A DNA stretch of 64,000 bases. It comes from an uncultured Crocinitomix sp. Its GTDB lineage: Bacteria > Bacteroidota > Bacteroidia > Flavobacteriales_D > Crocinitomicaceae. Both the position numbers and the translations under genes were made by a program. Under the pieces are notes generated by a model. It was not told the origin of the DNA. It ran no database searches and saw nothing but the letters and a program-made list of their open reading frames with translations. The DNA is taken from contig CAKZON010000070.1 in assembly GCA_937136425.1 (NCBI GenBank), positions 124,001 through 188,000 of the forward strand. The letters run 5' to 3'. This document shows positions 27,110 to 37,211 of this stretch, piece after piece; position 1 is the first letter of the stretch, and each line of letters opens with the position of its first letter.

Positions 27110-28174
27110 ATGCTGGAGCGTATTCACAAGCTAGTTAAGCGCGATACGATTCCTCCGCAATCTGTAATAGATTTACTTAAAAATACCTTAATTGGTACAA
27201 ACGGCACTTTGTATCAATTGCTAGATACTGCAGAAAAAATTCATGCACTTCACGAGCCTACCTTTATATATTTAGAAAGGAACGGAAAGGTCATAGCTAA
27301 TTTCACGATTTGTAAAAGAGAAATTACAATTGGAAATGACAAAGCACCTTCATTATACATTCGCTACTTTGCTTTTGATTCCGTTTTCCAAGGAGGAAAC
27401 AAAAAGAGTATAGGAAATTCAGGATTTCATCAATATTTCAAGGCTTTGTTTGAATCGAGTAACACAAATCCAATAGCTCCAGCTCATGAAAAAATAATGT
27501 ATTGGGCTTTTATTGATCCTGAAAATTTACGTTCGTTTAATATGAACGAGCAATTTGGATTTCAGACTATTGGTAAATTTAGAACCACAGCTTTTTCTAG
27601 AGTTAATCCAAAAAAACACAATGTTGAGCGTGCTTCACAAAAAGATTATAAAACAATACTTGAATCACTCAACTTATTCTACAGTGGTTATCAGCTCTAT
27701 TCTACCATACATTTATTTGAGCATAATAATTATTATATAATTAGAAAGAACGACGAAATTGTTTGTGGCATTCAAGCCAACCCTGTTCATTGGAAAATAA
27801 AAAGTCTGCCTGGAGCTACAGGTAAAATAATGTTAAAGTATGCGCCACGTATTCCGCGAATCAAAAAATTAATCAATCCAGAAAATCACCGCTTTTTAGC
27901 AACAGAAGGCTTGTTTTGGAAATCAGGTTATGAAAATGAAGTTACTCAATTACTAGAAGGGGTTCTAGCTGAAACGGGGCATCATTCCCTCCTCATTTGG
28001 ACAGATAGTAATCATGACTTTTTAGAAGAACTTTCCATTAAATGGGGTTTTATTCAACGTATGAAAAAAGACAATGAAGTTCATATAGTTGCAAAACTCA
28101 ACAACTATTCGGCTGAAGAAATTAATGCACTAAAATCGCAACCAAAGTATTTGAGCGGGTTCGACATGACTTAA
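27110..28174 (+). CDS. Hypothetical protein, possibly tandem GNAT acyltransferase-like
   Basis: A 354-aa soluble protein I cannot assign firmly. Two regions resemble the GNAT acyltransferase fold: residues ~40-160 (FIYLERNGKVIANFTICKRE, then AFIDPENLRSFNMNEQFGFQ, where an N-x-x-FGF-type turn is seen) and ~195-335 (LFEHNNYYIIRKNDEIVCGI, SIKWGFIQRMKKDNEVHIVA). No signal peptide is present. It starts nine bases after pdhB, so it may be expressed with it, but that gives no clear functional link. Confidence 0.6.
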   Translation: MLERIHKLVKRDTIPPQSVIDLLKNTLIGTNGTLYQLLDTAEKIHALHEPTFIYLERNGKVIANFTICKREITIGNDKAPSLYIRYFAFDSVFQGGNKKSIGNSGFHQYFKALFESSNTNPIAPAHEKIMYWAFIDPENLRSFNMNEQFGFQTIGKFRTTAFSRVNPKKHNVERASQKDYKTILESLNLFYSGYQLYSTIHLFEHNNYYIIRKNDEIVCGIQANPVHWKIKSLPGATGKIMLKYAPRIPRIKKLINPENHRFLATEGLFWKSGYENEVTQLLEGVLAETGHHSLLIWTDSNHDFLEELSIKWGFIQRMKKDNEVHIVAKLNNYSAEEINALKSQPKYLSGFDMT

Positions 28175-28247
28175 TACGCTAGCCATTTAATATTTTTCAA
28201 ACCTACTACCCTCCTTTTCTTTACGAATAGTCTTATTTTTATAAACA

Positions 28248-29159
28248 ATGAGAAAGCACTTATTCTTCTTGATCATTTTTATTTGCTTGGTTAAACTTGG
28301 GCATGGGCAATCATTTTTAACACCTGCTGATTCTTTAAACAAAAAAAGAACAATTGGAGTTACGGCCACAGGAGCAAGTTTATGGATAGGCTCTACACTT
28401 GCATTGCAATATGTTTGGTATAGCGGCTTTGAAAAAAGCAAGTTCCATTTCTTTGATGACAGTCATGAATGGAACCAAATGGACAAAATGGGACATTTCT
28501 ATACGTCAACCCATTTTGCCGCCATGGTTGACGATTTATATAAATGGTCTGGTGTAAATCATAAACATTCCGCCTTAATTGCAGCAGGTTATAGCTTTGG
28601 CTATTTAACAACCTTTGAAATTTTGGATGCCTACAATGCAGCCTGGGGTTTTTCATGGTCAGATGTTGGGTTTAATGCTTTTGGAACAGCCAGCTATTGC
28701 ACACAAGCCTATTTATGGGACGAACAATTTGTACGGTTTAAATTTTCGGCACAAAATTCTGGTTTAGCCGAGTATCGCCCCAACGTATTGGGGAGTGATT
28801 TTGCAAGCAAAATTTTAAAGGACTATAACGGACAAACTTATTGGATGAGTTTTAATCCTTTTCATTGGATAAAAAAAGAATCTAAGATTCCGAAATGGCT
28901 CAACTTGTCACTGGGGTACGGAATAAATGACCAATTAATTGGTAATGGTGGCACTTACATTGTAACGAATGGTAATGATCAGCTTAGCTTTACTCCTTAT
29001 CGTCAATACTACCTTTCATTGGATATTGATTTCCAAGCAATCCCTACACAATCGCGTCTTTTAAAATTGGTATTTCGAAGTTTGAATATTATTAAGGTTC
29101 CTTTTCCAACCTTAGAGTTTTCGCAGAATAAACTAAAATTTCATCCGCTTTATTTTTGA
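28248..29159 (+). CDS. DUF2279-family outer-membrane/periplasmic protein
   Basis: A 303-aa exported protein: signal peptide (LFFLIIFICLVKLGHG|Q), then the DUF2279 pattern WNQMDKMGHFYTSTHFAAMV and GYLTTFEILDAYNAAWGFSW, which contain conserved His, Asp and Glu residues in hydrophobic helices. The function is unknown in the family (YfiM-like). A C-terminal stretch of alternating strands (LSLDIDFQAIP, LLKLVFRSLNI) suggests membrane association. A TATTTTTA element lies six bases before the ATG. The last ten bases overlap the 3' end of the convergent dusB gene. Confidence 0.78.
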   Translation: MRKHLFFLIIFICLVKLGHGQSFLTPADSLNKKRTIGVTATGASLWIGSTLALQYVWYSGFEKSKFHFFDDSHEWNQMDKMGHFYTSTHFAAMVDDLYKWSGVNHKHSALIAAGYSFGYLTTFEILDAYNAAWGFSWSDVGFNAFGTASYCTQAYLWDEQFVRFKFSAQNSGLAEYRPNVLGSDFASKILKDYNGQTYWMSFNPFHWIKKESKIPKWLNLSLGYGINDQLIGNGGTYIVTNGNDQLSFTPYRQYYLSLDIDFQAIPTQSRLLKLVFRSLNIIKVPFPTLEFSQNKLKFHPLYF

Positions 29160-30172
29160 CGCGCCATTGTTTGGTAGATTCCGTCAAATTTGAGTGCAAT
29201 TTCATCCAATGTGTCTTGAATTTCATTGAGGTTCATTGAAGTAACCAACTTTGTTCTATAAGGCTTAAAGTCAGGAATCCCCTTAAAATAATTGGTGTAA
29301 TGTCGTTTCATTTCATTAATGGCTAACACTTCATTCTTCCATTTAAGCGACATTTCTAAATGCTCTTTTGTAACTGCAACGCGTTGTTGTAAACTTGGCT
29401 TTTCTAAATGCTGTCCACCAGTTTCAATAAAATGTTTAATCTCATTAAAAATCCATGGATAACCAATTGCTGCTCTACCGATCATGACACCATCAACCCC
29501 GTAGCGGTTTTTGTATTCCACGGCCATTTCAGGTGTTTTAATATCACCATTCCCAAAAACAGGGATCTTAATTCTTGGATTGTTTTTCACATCACTGATT
29601 AGGCTCCAATCCGCGTCCCCTTTATACATTTGCTTACGCGTACGTCCATGAATTGAAATAGCTTCAATTCCAACATCCTGTAAGCGCTCTGCAACCTCAA
29701 CTATATACTTGGTATCATCATCCCAACCTAAGCGAGTTTTGACTGTAACGGGCAAGTGTGTCGTTTCTACAATCCGCTTAGTCATTTCCACCATCTTTGG
29801 AATATCCTGCAAAATTCCTGCGCCCGCGCCTTTACAAGCTACCTTTTTAACAGGGCAACCATAATTAATATCAATAATATCAGGCTTAGTTTGCTCTACA
29901 ATTTCGGTAGTACGAATCATTGAATCAATGTCGTGACCAAAAATTTGAATTCCAATGGGTCTTTCGTACTCGTAAATGTCCAATTTTTCAACGGACTTTA
30001 CCGCGTCACGAATTAATCCTTCTGACGAGATAAACTCTGTATACATTAAATCTGCACCATACTTTTTACACAAAGCGCGAAAAGGAGGGTCACTCACATC
30101 CTCCATTGGAGCAAGTAATAAAGGGAAATCTCCCAAATCTATATCTCGAATTTTAACACTCATATCAGACAA
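29150..30172 (-). CDS. dusB: tRNA-dihydrouridine synthase B
   Basis: A 340-aa FMN enzyme that reduces uridine in tRNA D-loops. The TIM-barrel signatures are present: LLLAPMEDVSDPPFRALCKK, the catalytic cysteine in INYGCPVKKVACKGAGAGIL, HGRTRKQMYKGDADW and VDGVMIGRAAIGYPW for FMN phosphate. The C-terminal helical domain follows. Length is normal. It is convergent with the DUF2279 gene with a 10-bp overlap of the coding ends. Confidence 0.93.
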   Translation of the reverse strand: MSDMSVKIRDIDLGDFPLLLAPMEDVSDPPFRALCKKYGADLMYTEFISSEGLIRDAVKSVEKLDIYEYERPIGIQIFGHDIDSMIRTTEIVEQTKPDIIDINYGCPVKKVACKGAGAGILQDIPKMVEMTKRIVETTHLPVTVKTRLGWDDDTKYIVEVAERLQDVGIEAISIHGRTRKQMYKGDADWSLISDVKNNPRIKIPVFGNGDIKTPEMAVEYKNRYGVDGVMIGRAAIGYPWIFNEIKHFIETGGQHLEKPSLQQRVAVTKEHLEMSLKWKNEVLAINEMKRHYTNYFKGIPDFKPYRTKLVTSMNLNEIQDTLDEIALKFDGIYQTMARQK

Positions 30173-30246
30173 TGCTTCGACAGACCTATAAATGTCTTAT
30201 CGAAAATCGTGAATTAATCGATTGATTATTGGATGTGAATACTTGT

Positions 30247-31269
30247 TTAGTGTACACGGTTGTTACGAAGGTTTCTAGTTCCGAATTGAATTCGGTATTT
30301 CAAGAAAAACTCCATTGCACCAACACCTTTACTTGCTGCTGTTAGTTTAGAGACATTTAAATCATAAGATGCACCAAAACTAAATCCAGACAAATCTAGA
30401 ATTGCATTGACAAGTAATGCATCACCTACCCTGAAATAAGTACCTGCAGAAAAAGTAATTTCCTCAAAATAACTTGTTGATCTAGATCCTCCTTTTAACA
30501 AAAACCTAAAGTTTGATCCAATTAACAATTCTTTATTTGGCCCTTGTAAAAACGCAGCAAATGCAGGCATGATTGTTACGCCAGTTGTTTCATTACGAAA
30601 CTCTCCTTGCCCGTGGATATTTAATTTTCGATACAATTTAGCATCTTCAGCTGTAAAATTAATGCGTTGTTTTGTTAAATGTTGACCTGAAAGCCCCAGC
30701 TTTAATTTTGCGTTACGGCTAACTTGTCCGCTCCAATAAACTCCTGCGGCTACATCAAACCTACTTACGCTAAAGTTTTGACTTAAAATCAACTCATTAT
30801 TATTGATAGATTGATCATAAGCAACCCCATTCCATTGATTAAACCAGTTTAACTCATCATTTTTAATCGTTCTTTGATAAAATGCCGGTTGCAAACCAAT
30901 TGAGAAAAAATTATTTCTATCTATTTGAATCGCATAATTAAGCGGCAATGAGATAACATTTGTTTGGTATTTCGCAACTCCAGCCAAATCATTATAAAAG
31001 TTTAATCCTGCTCCCATAAAGCTTCCGCCTTGATCAAAAAAGCGCCAATCGGCACTTGCTGATATGGTACGATACGGATTATCAGAAACAGTGCTCCACT
31101 GTAGACGATAATTTGTGAAAAGTTGTAAATCTCCAGGAGTAAACCCAGCAGCAGCCGGATTGATATAAACAGGAGATTCAGCGAACATACTAAAATGCTG
31201 ATCTTGCTGCCCAAATGAGCAAAAAACAGTGCTGAACGAAAGGGCAATTAGTGCTAATTTCTTTTTCAT
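30247..31269 (-). CDS. PorP/SprF-family type IX secretion membrane protein
   Basis: A 340-aa outer-membrane protein with signal peptide (LALIALSFSTVFCSFG|Q) and the family start QDQHFSMFAESPVYINPAAA. The remainder is a predicted 14-strand-type beta-barrel with FRVGDALLVNAILDLSGFSF and a short basic tail. Members bind and help anchor large T9SS substrates that carry type B CTDs, as SprF does for SprB. Here it starts seven bases after such a substrate gene (31277-33715), so the two form a dedicated pair. Confidence 0.93.
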   Translation of the reverse strand: MKKKLALIALSFSTVFCSFGQQDQHFSMFAESPVYINPAAAGFTPGDLQLFTNYRLQWSTVSDNPYRTISASADWRFFDQGGSFMGAGLNFYNDLAGVAKYQTNVISLPLNYAIQIDRNNFFSIGLQPAFYQRTIKNDELNWFNQWNGVAYDQSINNNELILSQNFSVSRFDVAAGVYWSGQVSRNAKLKLGLSGQHLTKQRINFTAEDAKLYRKLNIHGQGEFRNETTGVTIMPAFAAFLQGPNKELLIGSNFRFLLKGGSRSTSYFEEITFSAGTYFRVGDALLVNAILDLSGFSFGASYDLNVSKLTAASKGVGAMEFFLKYRIQFGTRNLRNNRVH

Positions 31270-31276
31270 CTTATTT

Positions 31277-33715
31277 CTATCTTAGTAATGTTGTGTTTCC
31301 TTTTAGCATTCCGCTCTTACCGTTAACAAACTGATATTCTAGAACCCAAGTAAACACGCCTGGATTTTCATCTCTTCCTTTAAATTTACCGTCCCATCCA
31401 ATGTCTTGCGTTCTAGATTCAAATACTTTCTCTCCATACTTATTATAGACAGAAAAGGCTACTGATTCCAATCCAAATCCTTGCACGAATAAAACATCAT
31501 TTTGACCATCTCCATTTGGAGAGAATGCGTCTGCCACACCAATCGCTTCAATAAAGTTTACAAACACTCTCACTGAATCTGTTCCTCTACATCCATTTCC
31601 ATCAACCAGTGTTACGGTATACACATAATCAACCGGAGGATTTGCAGTAGTAATTGCACAATTCTCACATTCAACATAGTCATCAGGCACCCAAGTAAAT
31701 GTTGCTCCAGGAATACTTCCTGTTGCAATAAGGTTAGCCTGTCCTCCTACATCAATAATAGTATCTAGCACAGCTGTTACCGTTGGTGCATCATAAACTG
31801 TTACAGAATTAATTGTTGAAGATGTCTCGCCTATAACGTTTGTCACAGTTAATTGAATATCATATTCACCTGCAGTAGTAAAACATATTACTGGGTTTTG
31901 CTCAGTAGAAGTTGGAGGATCTGCTGCACCACCAAAGTCCCACAACCATTCAACTGGATCACCTGCTGAGGTATCTGTTAACGTAATACAATCGCCTACA
32001 CAAACAATATTATCAAGCTCAAATCCTGCAAGCAATGGCTCACATGGCACTACTGTAATTGTAATATCATCTGTTGCTTCACAACCAAATGCATTTACAC
32101 CTGTTACTGTAAAACTTGAAGTTACATCCAATGTAAACTCAACACCTTCTACTACTCCATCAGACCAAGTAAAGCCTAGTGCATCACCACCACCAAACAA
32201 GGTAACTGTGCCACCTTCACAAATTGTGGTTGATGTAGCATTAGCAGTAACTACCGGAAGTGGGTTTACTCTAATTGTAATTGTAGTATCATCTGTTGCA
32301 ACACCATCCGTAACTGTCAATGTAACATCAATATCACCTGCAGTTGGAAAACATACTGATCCAGGATCAGCTCCTACTAACGGCCCACCAATTGCTGGGT
32401 CAGTAAAGGTCCAAACCCATCCTGTTATATCTCCAGTACTTTCATCCAAGAATGTAATACATTCGTCTTGACAAATTTCATTACTCGAAGGCACAAATGA
32501 AGCAAACAATGGTCCGCACTCTATAATTGTAATTGTTATAACTGCAACGTCCGTTCCTGGACAAGGTGCAACACCAGGCAATGTTTCGTATTCAAATGTA
32601 AAGACATCACCAATAGTCAATCCTGCTCCATCTAACACTCCTGTTCCAGCAGTAAATGTTCCACTTGGAACTCCTGAAGTTTCAACCCAAGTTCCACCGC
32701 CATCAGCACCGGGTATTAAGATATTTAAATCATACGTTTCTCCTACGCACAAATCTGAAGCAGTAGATTCTCCGGCATAAGGTCCGTCTTGAACAGTAAC
32801 CACAAAAGTTGTATCATGAGAACCGATTCCATCTGTTACCGTTAATGTAGTATTATAAACACCAGGAGTTGGATATGTTATTACGTGTGGTCCTGCTGTT
32901 GCAGCACCACCAGGGATACCACCATCAAAAACCCAGTTCCAAGCAGTAATCACATCATCTGTAGTACTTAAATCAGTATACGTAATTGATTCTCCTTGGC
33001 AAATTGTAATATCTTCTGGATCAAATAAAGCTGTTGGCCCACCATCTACAACCACCACCGGTTTTTCAATCGTAATATTATCAACCGCAAATGAAGGATC
33101 TGTAGCAACTCCATCATCTTCATTTTGCCATACAAAACTAATTCTCAAATTTGGAATTTCTTCACATGTCACAGGTAATGCATATGTTTTAGTCGCCCAT
33201 AATCCTTGCTCAGTTCCAGTACAAGGCACACCTCCACAACATAATGTTGTAAGTGGTGCTTCTAATGAAACCCAAGCAGCACCGCCGTCAATACTATAAA
33301 ACACTTCGCAAAAATCAGTACCTCCACCTTGACCTATAAAATCAAAGTTCAACGTTAAGTCTTCATGACCAACAGTACTAATATCTCCAGATTCAGCTCT
33401 ACGATTTGTAGATGTAAATCCGGCACCTGTTTCGGCGTAAGCAGCTCCCAAATCTCCGGCAACCGGATTTGGCCCAACGTGCAATGTTTGATCTCCAGCA
33501 CCGCAAGCTTCTCCACAAGCTCCTGCTCCTACACCTTCCTCTTCACAGGAGATGTACCAGAAGTTTGGATTAGCATCTTCAGCACCTAAATCTGTATTAA
33601 TTGTCCAGGTTAGTGCACCGTCAAAATCTTCATTGTAAATAACTACTTGACCGAATAAATTTGAACTCGCTGAGAGGAATATGACGAGTAGAAATTGAAT
33701 CAATTGTTTTTTCAT
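31277..33715 (-). CDS. PKD-repeat surface protein with T9SS type B (gliding-associated) C-terminal domain
   Basis: An 812-aa exported protein: signal peptide, an N-terminal jelly-roll/MAM-like domain to ~residue 220 (VIYNEDFDGALTWTINTDLG) and three PKD-type domains (CQGESITYTDLSTT, CQDECITFLDESTG, CVGDCITLTDTSAG) alternating with Ig-like segments. The end is the type B sorting domain VADAFSPNGDGQNDVLFVQG...VYNKYGEKVFES. Many CxxxC pairs (ENCAIT) suggest disulfides. It is secreted through T9SS and held at the surface with the PorP/SprF protein encoded seven bases downstream. Adhesion or motility is the likely role. Confidence 0.92.
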   Translation of the reverse strand: MKKQLIQFLLVIFLSASSNLFGQVVIYNEDFDGALTWTINTDLGAEDANPNFWYISCEEEGVGAGACGEACGAGDQTLHVGPNPVAGDLGAAYAETGAGFTSTNRRAESGDISTVGHEDLTLNFDFIGQGGGTDFCEVFYSIDGGAAWVSLEAPLTTLCCGGVPCTGTEQGLWATKTYALPVTCEEIPNLRISFVWQNEDDGVATDPSFAVDNITIEKPVVVVDGGPTALFDPEDITICQGESITYTDLSTTDDVITAWNWVFDGGIPGGAATAGPHVITYPTPGVYNTTLTVTDGIGSHDTTFVVTVQDGPYAGESTASDLCVGETYDLNILIPGADGGGTWVETSGVPSGTFTAGTGVLDGAGLTIGDVFTFEYETLPGVAPCPGTDVAVITITIIECGPLFASFVPSSNEICQDECITFLDESTGDITGWVWTFTDPAIGGPLVGADPGSVCFPTAGDIDVTLTVTDGVATDDTTITIRVNPLPVVTANATSTTICEGGTVTLFGGGDALGFTWSDGVVEGVEFTLDVTSSFTVTGVNAFGCEATDDITITVVPCEPLLAGFELDNIVCVGDCITLTDTSAGDPVEWLWDFGGAADPPTSTEQNPVICFTTAGEYDIQLTVTNVIGETSSTINSVTVYDAPTVTAVLDTIIDVGGQANLIATGSIPGATFTWVPDDYVECENCAITTANPPVDYVYTVTLVDGNGCRGTDSVRVFVNFIEAIGVADAFSPNGDGQNDVLFVQGFGLESVAFSVYNKYGEKVFESRTQDIGWDGKFKGRDENPGVFTWVLEYQFVNGKSGMLKGNTTLLR

Positions 33716-33828
33716 GATTTATCGTTTCTATCAATAAGTTGTAAATATACTGAATACTTTACAAAAGTAAAGATTCAATACCTTTCCATTATTGGAATTC
33801 ATACTACTTGCATGACGTTTTTAAAATG

Positions 33829-33857
33829 AAAAAGGTTGACTATTAGCCAACCTTTTT
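33829..33857 (-). terminator. Terminator of ppa
   Basis: A perfect 10-bp stem (AAAAAGGTTG with CAACCTTTTT) lies 18 bases past the ppa stop codon. It is nearly symmetric and could act in both directions. Confidence 0.8.
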
Positions 33858-33874
33858 CTTACTATCTAATTGTT

Positions 33875-34570
33875 TTAAACTAGCTGTGATAGCGCTGCTT
33901 CAAACTTCTCATTTACGTCTCCATAAATATCAAGGTAATCTTCATTGCTCAATTTTATCACCTCTAAAGCCTCTTCTCTGCCATATGTATGCGTGATTTC
34001 AACCTTCTTATCAGATCCATCACCATTTGGATTTTCTTTATACGTCAAGAAAAAATGTTTTACTCTATCAATCACTTTTGAAGGAACATCTTCAATATTT
34101 CTGATATGACCATATGCTTGATCATCTTTTAAAACTGCAATAATTTTATCATCAGCCTCACCTCCATCAATCATTCTGAATCCTCCAACAGGAATACAAT
34201 CAACTAAAATATTTCCACGATCAATATTACGTTCAGACAATACAATGATATCTAAAGGATCTGCATCACCAACAATTCCTGTTAGACCAGATTTTGACAT
34301 GCAATAATCAGCTACCTTTTGATCACAATAAGTTTGCGGAACAAAACCGTATAAAGCCGGAACAATATTCGAATATTTTTGTGGGCGATCAATCATAATA
34401 TGACCACTTGGTTTATCTATTTCATATTTGATTTGATCATTTGGGTTGATCTCAATATATGCTTTAACCTCATTTGGCATGTTTTCACCAACTGTAACTC
34501 CGTGCCATGGATGAGCAACAAATTTTTGCTCAAATAACTTTATTAAATCCTTTGTATTACTCATATTCAA
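33875..34570 (-). CDS. ppa: Inorganic pyrophosphatase (family I)
   Basis: A 231-aa cytoplasmic enzyme that hydrolyses pyrophosphate to two phosphates with Mg2+. The active-site signature DADPLDIIVL is present, along with NDQIKYEIDKPSGHIMIDRP and YGFVPQTYCD. It is longer than E. coli Ppa (about 175 aa) with N- and C-terminal additions that look like the eukaryote-like group found in Bacteroidota. It is followed by a strong terminator and preceded by cysS on the same strand, 62 bases away. Confidence 0.92.
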   Translation of the reverse strand: MNMSNTKDLIKLFEQKFVAHPWHGVTVGENMPNEVKAYIEINPNDQIKYEIDKPSGHIMIDRPQKYSNIVPALYGFVPQTYCDQKVADYCMSKSGLTGIVGDADPLDIIVLSERNIDRGNILVDCIPVGGFRMIDGGEADDKIIAVLKDDQAYGHIRNIEDVPSKVIDRVKHFFLTYKENPNGDGSDKKVEITHTYGREEALEVIKLSNEDYLDIYGDVNEKFEAALSQLV

Positions 34571-34632
34571 ATTTGCTTTCTAAAATTCGCGACAAAAATA
34601 TACTTTTTTATTGAAGTAGATTCTGCCTTTTT

Positions 34633-36096
34633 TTAATTCAAAGACCATGAGGTCCCCTCTTTACCATCTTTCACAGTTATTCCTGCCTCGTTTAATTTAT
34701 CTCGAATCAAATCAGAAGTAGTCCAATCTTTATTTTCTCTTGCATTTTTTCGCAACTCCAATATAATGTCCATTGCAACACCTAATTTAGAATCATCTCC
34801 TCGATCAATTGAGTTCAATCCTAAAATATCAAAAATGAATGCTTTCATTGCCGTTTTCAGGCTATCCAAATCTGCACTTGATATTTTTGCTGTGCCATCC
34901 TTCACTTTATTAATGAATGTTACTGCCTCAAATAATCTTGCAACCAAAACTGGTGTGTTAAAATCGTCATTCATGGCTTCATAAAACGACTCAATCAAAG
35001 CAGAGACATCTTCATCACTTTCAGCTGCCCCCGTTAACTTCTCCAAATCATCATAACCATTCATCAACTTATAAAATCCCTTTTCAGACGCTTTCAATGC
35101 ATCTGAAGAAAAGTCAAGCTCACTACGATAATGCGCTTGCATCATAAAGAAACGAGCAACCATTGGGTCAAACCCTTTATCTAGTAAAGTTGTTTCACCA
35201 GAAAAAAGTTCTTCAGGTAATAAGTTATTACCTGTAGACTTACTCATTTTTTTACCATTAAGCGTAAGCATATTTGTATGCAACCAATAGTTTACCGGAG
35301 GTTTACCATTATAAGAATGACCTTGTGCAATTTCACATTCATGATGTGGAAATTTTAAGTCCATTCCACCGCCATGAATATCAAACTGCTCTCCAAGATA
35401 CTTATGAGACATTGCTGTACATTCTAGATGCCATCCAGGAAAACCATCACTCCATGGCGAAGGCCAACGCATAATATGATAAGGCGAAGCTTGTTTCCAC
35501 AAAGCAAAATCCAATTGATTTCGTTTTTCGCTTTGTCCATCTAAATCTCTTGTACCTGAAATTAAATCTTCAATTTTACGATTAGATAGAATTCCGTAAT
35601 TATGCGTTTCGTTATATTTTTCTACGTCAAAATAAACCGAACCATTGCTTTCGTAAGCAAAGCCTTTTTTTATTAGCGCTTCAACGATTTCAATTTGTTC
35701 AATTATATGTCCAGTGGCAGTAGGTTCTATGCTTGGTGGTAAAGCGTTAAAGCGATCCATAATATCATGAAATCCAACAGAGTATTTCTGCACAATTTCC
35801 ATTGGCTCCAAGGCTTCTAATCTTGCCTTTTTAGAAATTTTATCTTCTCCTTCATCCGCGTCATTTTCTAAATGGCCAGCATCTGTAATATTTCTAACAT
35901 ATCTTACCTTATAATCAAGATGCAAAAGATATCGATAAATCATATCAAAAGAAATAAAGGTTCGGCAGTTCCCCAAGTGTACGTCACTATATACAGTTGG
36001 ACCACAAACATACATTCCTACTTGATTGTTATGTATTGGCTTAAAAAGCTCCTTTTCTCCTTTGAGAGTGTTATAAATTTTTAGTTGACTTTGCAT
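34633..36096 (-). CDS. cysS: Cysteinyl-tRNA synthetase
   Basis: A 487-aa class I synthetase. The HIGH-type motif is [13 protein letters not shown], preceded by the zinc cysteine in [13 protein letters not shown]; the second zinc ligands are in [25 protein letters not shown] is intact in [12 protein letters not shown]. The DALR-type anticodon domain follows from ~350. The length is normal. A terminator of the next gene lies between the two, so cysS has its own promoter. Confidence 0.97.
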   Translation of the reverse strand: MQSQLKIYNTLKGEKELFKPIHNNQVGMYVCGPTVYSDVHLGNCRTFISFDMIYRYLLHLDYKVRYVRNITDAGHLENDADEGEDKISKKARLEALEPMEIVQKYSVGFHDIMDRFNALPPSIEPTATGHIIEQIEIVEALIKKGFAYESNGSVYFDVEKYNETHNYGILSNRKIEDLISGTRDLDGQSEKRNQLDFALWKQASPYHIMRWPSPWSDGFPGWHLECTAMSHKYLGEQFDIHGGGMDLKFPHHECEIAQGHSYNGKPPVNYWLHTNMLTLNGKKMSKSTGNNLLPEELFSGETTLLDKGFDPMVARFFMMQAHYRSELDFSSDALKASEKGFYKLMNGYDDLEKLTGAAESDEDVSALIESFYEAMNDDFNTPVLVARLFEAVTFINKVKDGTAKISSADLDSLKTAMKAFIFDILGLNSIDRGDDSKLGVAMDIILELRKNARENKDWTTSDLIRDKLNEAGITVKDGKEGTSWSLN

Positions 36097-36120
36097 TGTA
36101 ATTACTTTCTATAAATAAGA

Positions 36121-36148
36121 AACCCATTCCGAAATATCGGAACGGGTT
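36121..36148 (-). terminator. Terminator of the MORN-repeat gene
   Basis: An 11-bp stem (AACCCATTCCG with CGGAACGGGTT) has one mismatch that becomes a G-U pair only in minus-strand RNA, which assigns it to the gene ending at 36172. The T-run is weak. Confidence 0.65.
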
Positions 36149-36171
36149 CAAATTTAATACTATTTTTTTGA

Positions 36172-37077
36172 CTAATTAAGCTGTCCGTCGGAATGGTATT
36201 TACCTTTTTTCCAAACTTCAATTTTCAATAAGATTCCATCACTGTCATACTTGTATAATTTACCATCCCACAGTTTACTGTTTTTGAAATCTCCATCCAT
36301 CCACAATTCTTGGTCATCATTATACACTTTATTGTATCCGTTTTTCTTAAATTTCTTTCCGTTTGTTTTACCTTTTGTTCCATCAGGAGCATCAGCAGGT
36401 GGCGTTTGAACTTCTGGTTCTGCATCAAATGGAGGATTAACACGCTCTTTTTGAATTCTAGACCCTACTGTTCCGTCATTATTATACATAATAACTTCTT
36501 TAACATCTCCATTAGGGTAATAACGTTTAGCTTCTCCCGTAGTTACTCCATCCTTTTTGGTGTATTCAAATTCAAGTTGTCCGTTAGGGTGAAAGTATTT
36601 CACTTTCCCATCTTCTCTTCCTTCTTGATTAAAATGCTTTTCTTGAGACATTACTCCTGTATCATAATATCTTCTAAACACCTCAGTTTGCTTACCTGAT
36701 GAAAACTTACCCTCTTCCATTTTCACACCATTAGGGTAATACTTAGTATAAGCCCCATTTGGTCGGTTATCAACATAAACACCTTTTAGACGAGGAGTTT
36801 TCCCATCTTTATGATATTTGATCCACTCTCCATTCTTTCTTCCGTCTGTATAATTTCCTTCTTCAATTTTTCCATCCTCTGGATATCCTTTATCCGGATT
36901 CATTCTTCCCCAAATTGTCCACATCCCCTGTCGTCCCTTATCGTCTTCAACATTAGGATAGCCGTCTGGATTGATACTTTCTTGTAAAATGTCAAAGGGC
37001 AGTGTGTTAGAAGCATCCCCAAAGCAATAAGCTACGGCTGGGAGCACAAATAACAATGTGATTAACAATTTTTTCAT
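36172..37077 (-). CDS. Exported MORN/YwqK-type repeat protein, 301 aa
   Basis: Signal peptide KKLLITLLFVLPAVAYCFGD followed by about six copies of a 20-23-residue repeat of the form GxxxGxWxxYxxxGxxxxxGxY (GEWIKYHKDGKTPRLKGVYV, GAYTKYYPNGVKMEEGKF), each a beta-hairpin of the MORN type. Database names such as YwqK antitoxin are given to this repeat, but no toxin gene is present. ATG at 37077 begins the signal peptide and is preferred over 37119. The function is unknown; an envelope-associated structural role is likely. A Pro/Lys-rich segment (~215-245) divides the repeats from the C-terminus. Confidence 0.75.
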   Translation of the reverse strand: MKKLLITLLFVLPAVAYCFGDASNTLPFDILQESINPDGYPNVEDDKGRQGMWTIWGRMNPDKGYPEDGKIEEGNYTDGRKNGEWIKYHKDGKTPRLKGVYVDNRPNGAYTKYYPNGVKMEEGKFSSGKQTEVFRRYYDTGVMSQEKHFNQEGREDGKVKYFHPNGQLEFEYTKKDGVTTGEAKRYYPNGDVKEVIMYNNDGTVGSRIQKERVNPPFDAEPEVQTPPADAPDGTKGKTNGKKFKKNGYNKVYNDDQELWMDGDFKNSKLWDGKLYKYDSDGILLKIEVWKKGKYHSDGQLN

Positions 37078-37211
37078 TCTAAGGGGTGTAATCTGGTTTA
37101 ACTCGGTATTCTCGAGCAATCTACAAATAAATCTTTAATGTTCCATATACTTTTCGATTAACAGTCTAAAGTATAAGATAAAATCTTCTGATTAGTCGAT
37201 TACATTATTTC

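Noticed and set aside
36172-37077. Possible antitoxin (YwqK-type) as such proteins are often named
   Set aside because: The sequence shows only exported MORN-like repeats and there is no toxin gene nearby; the same holds for 45659-46138.
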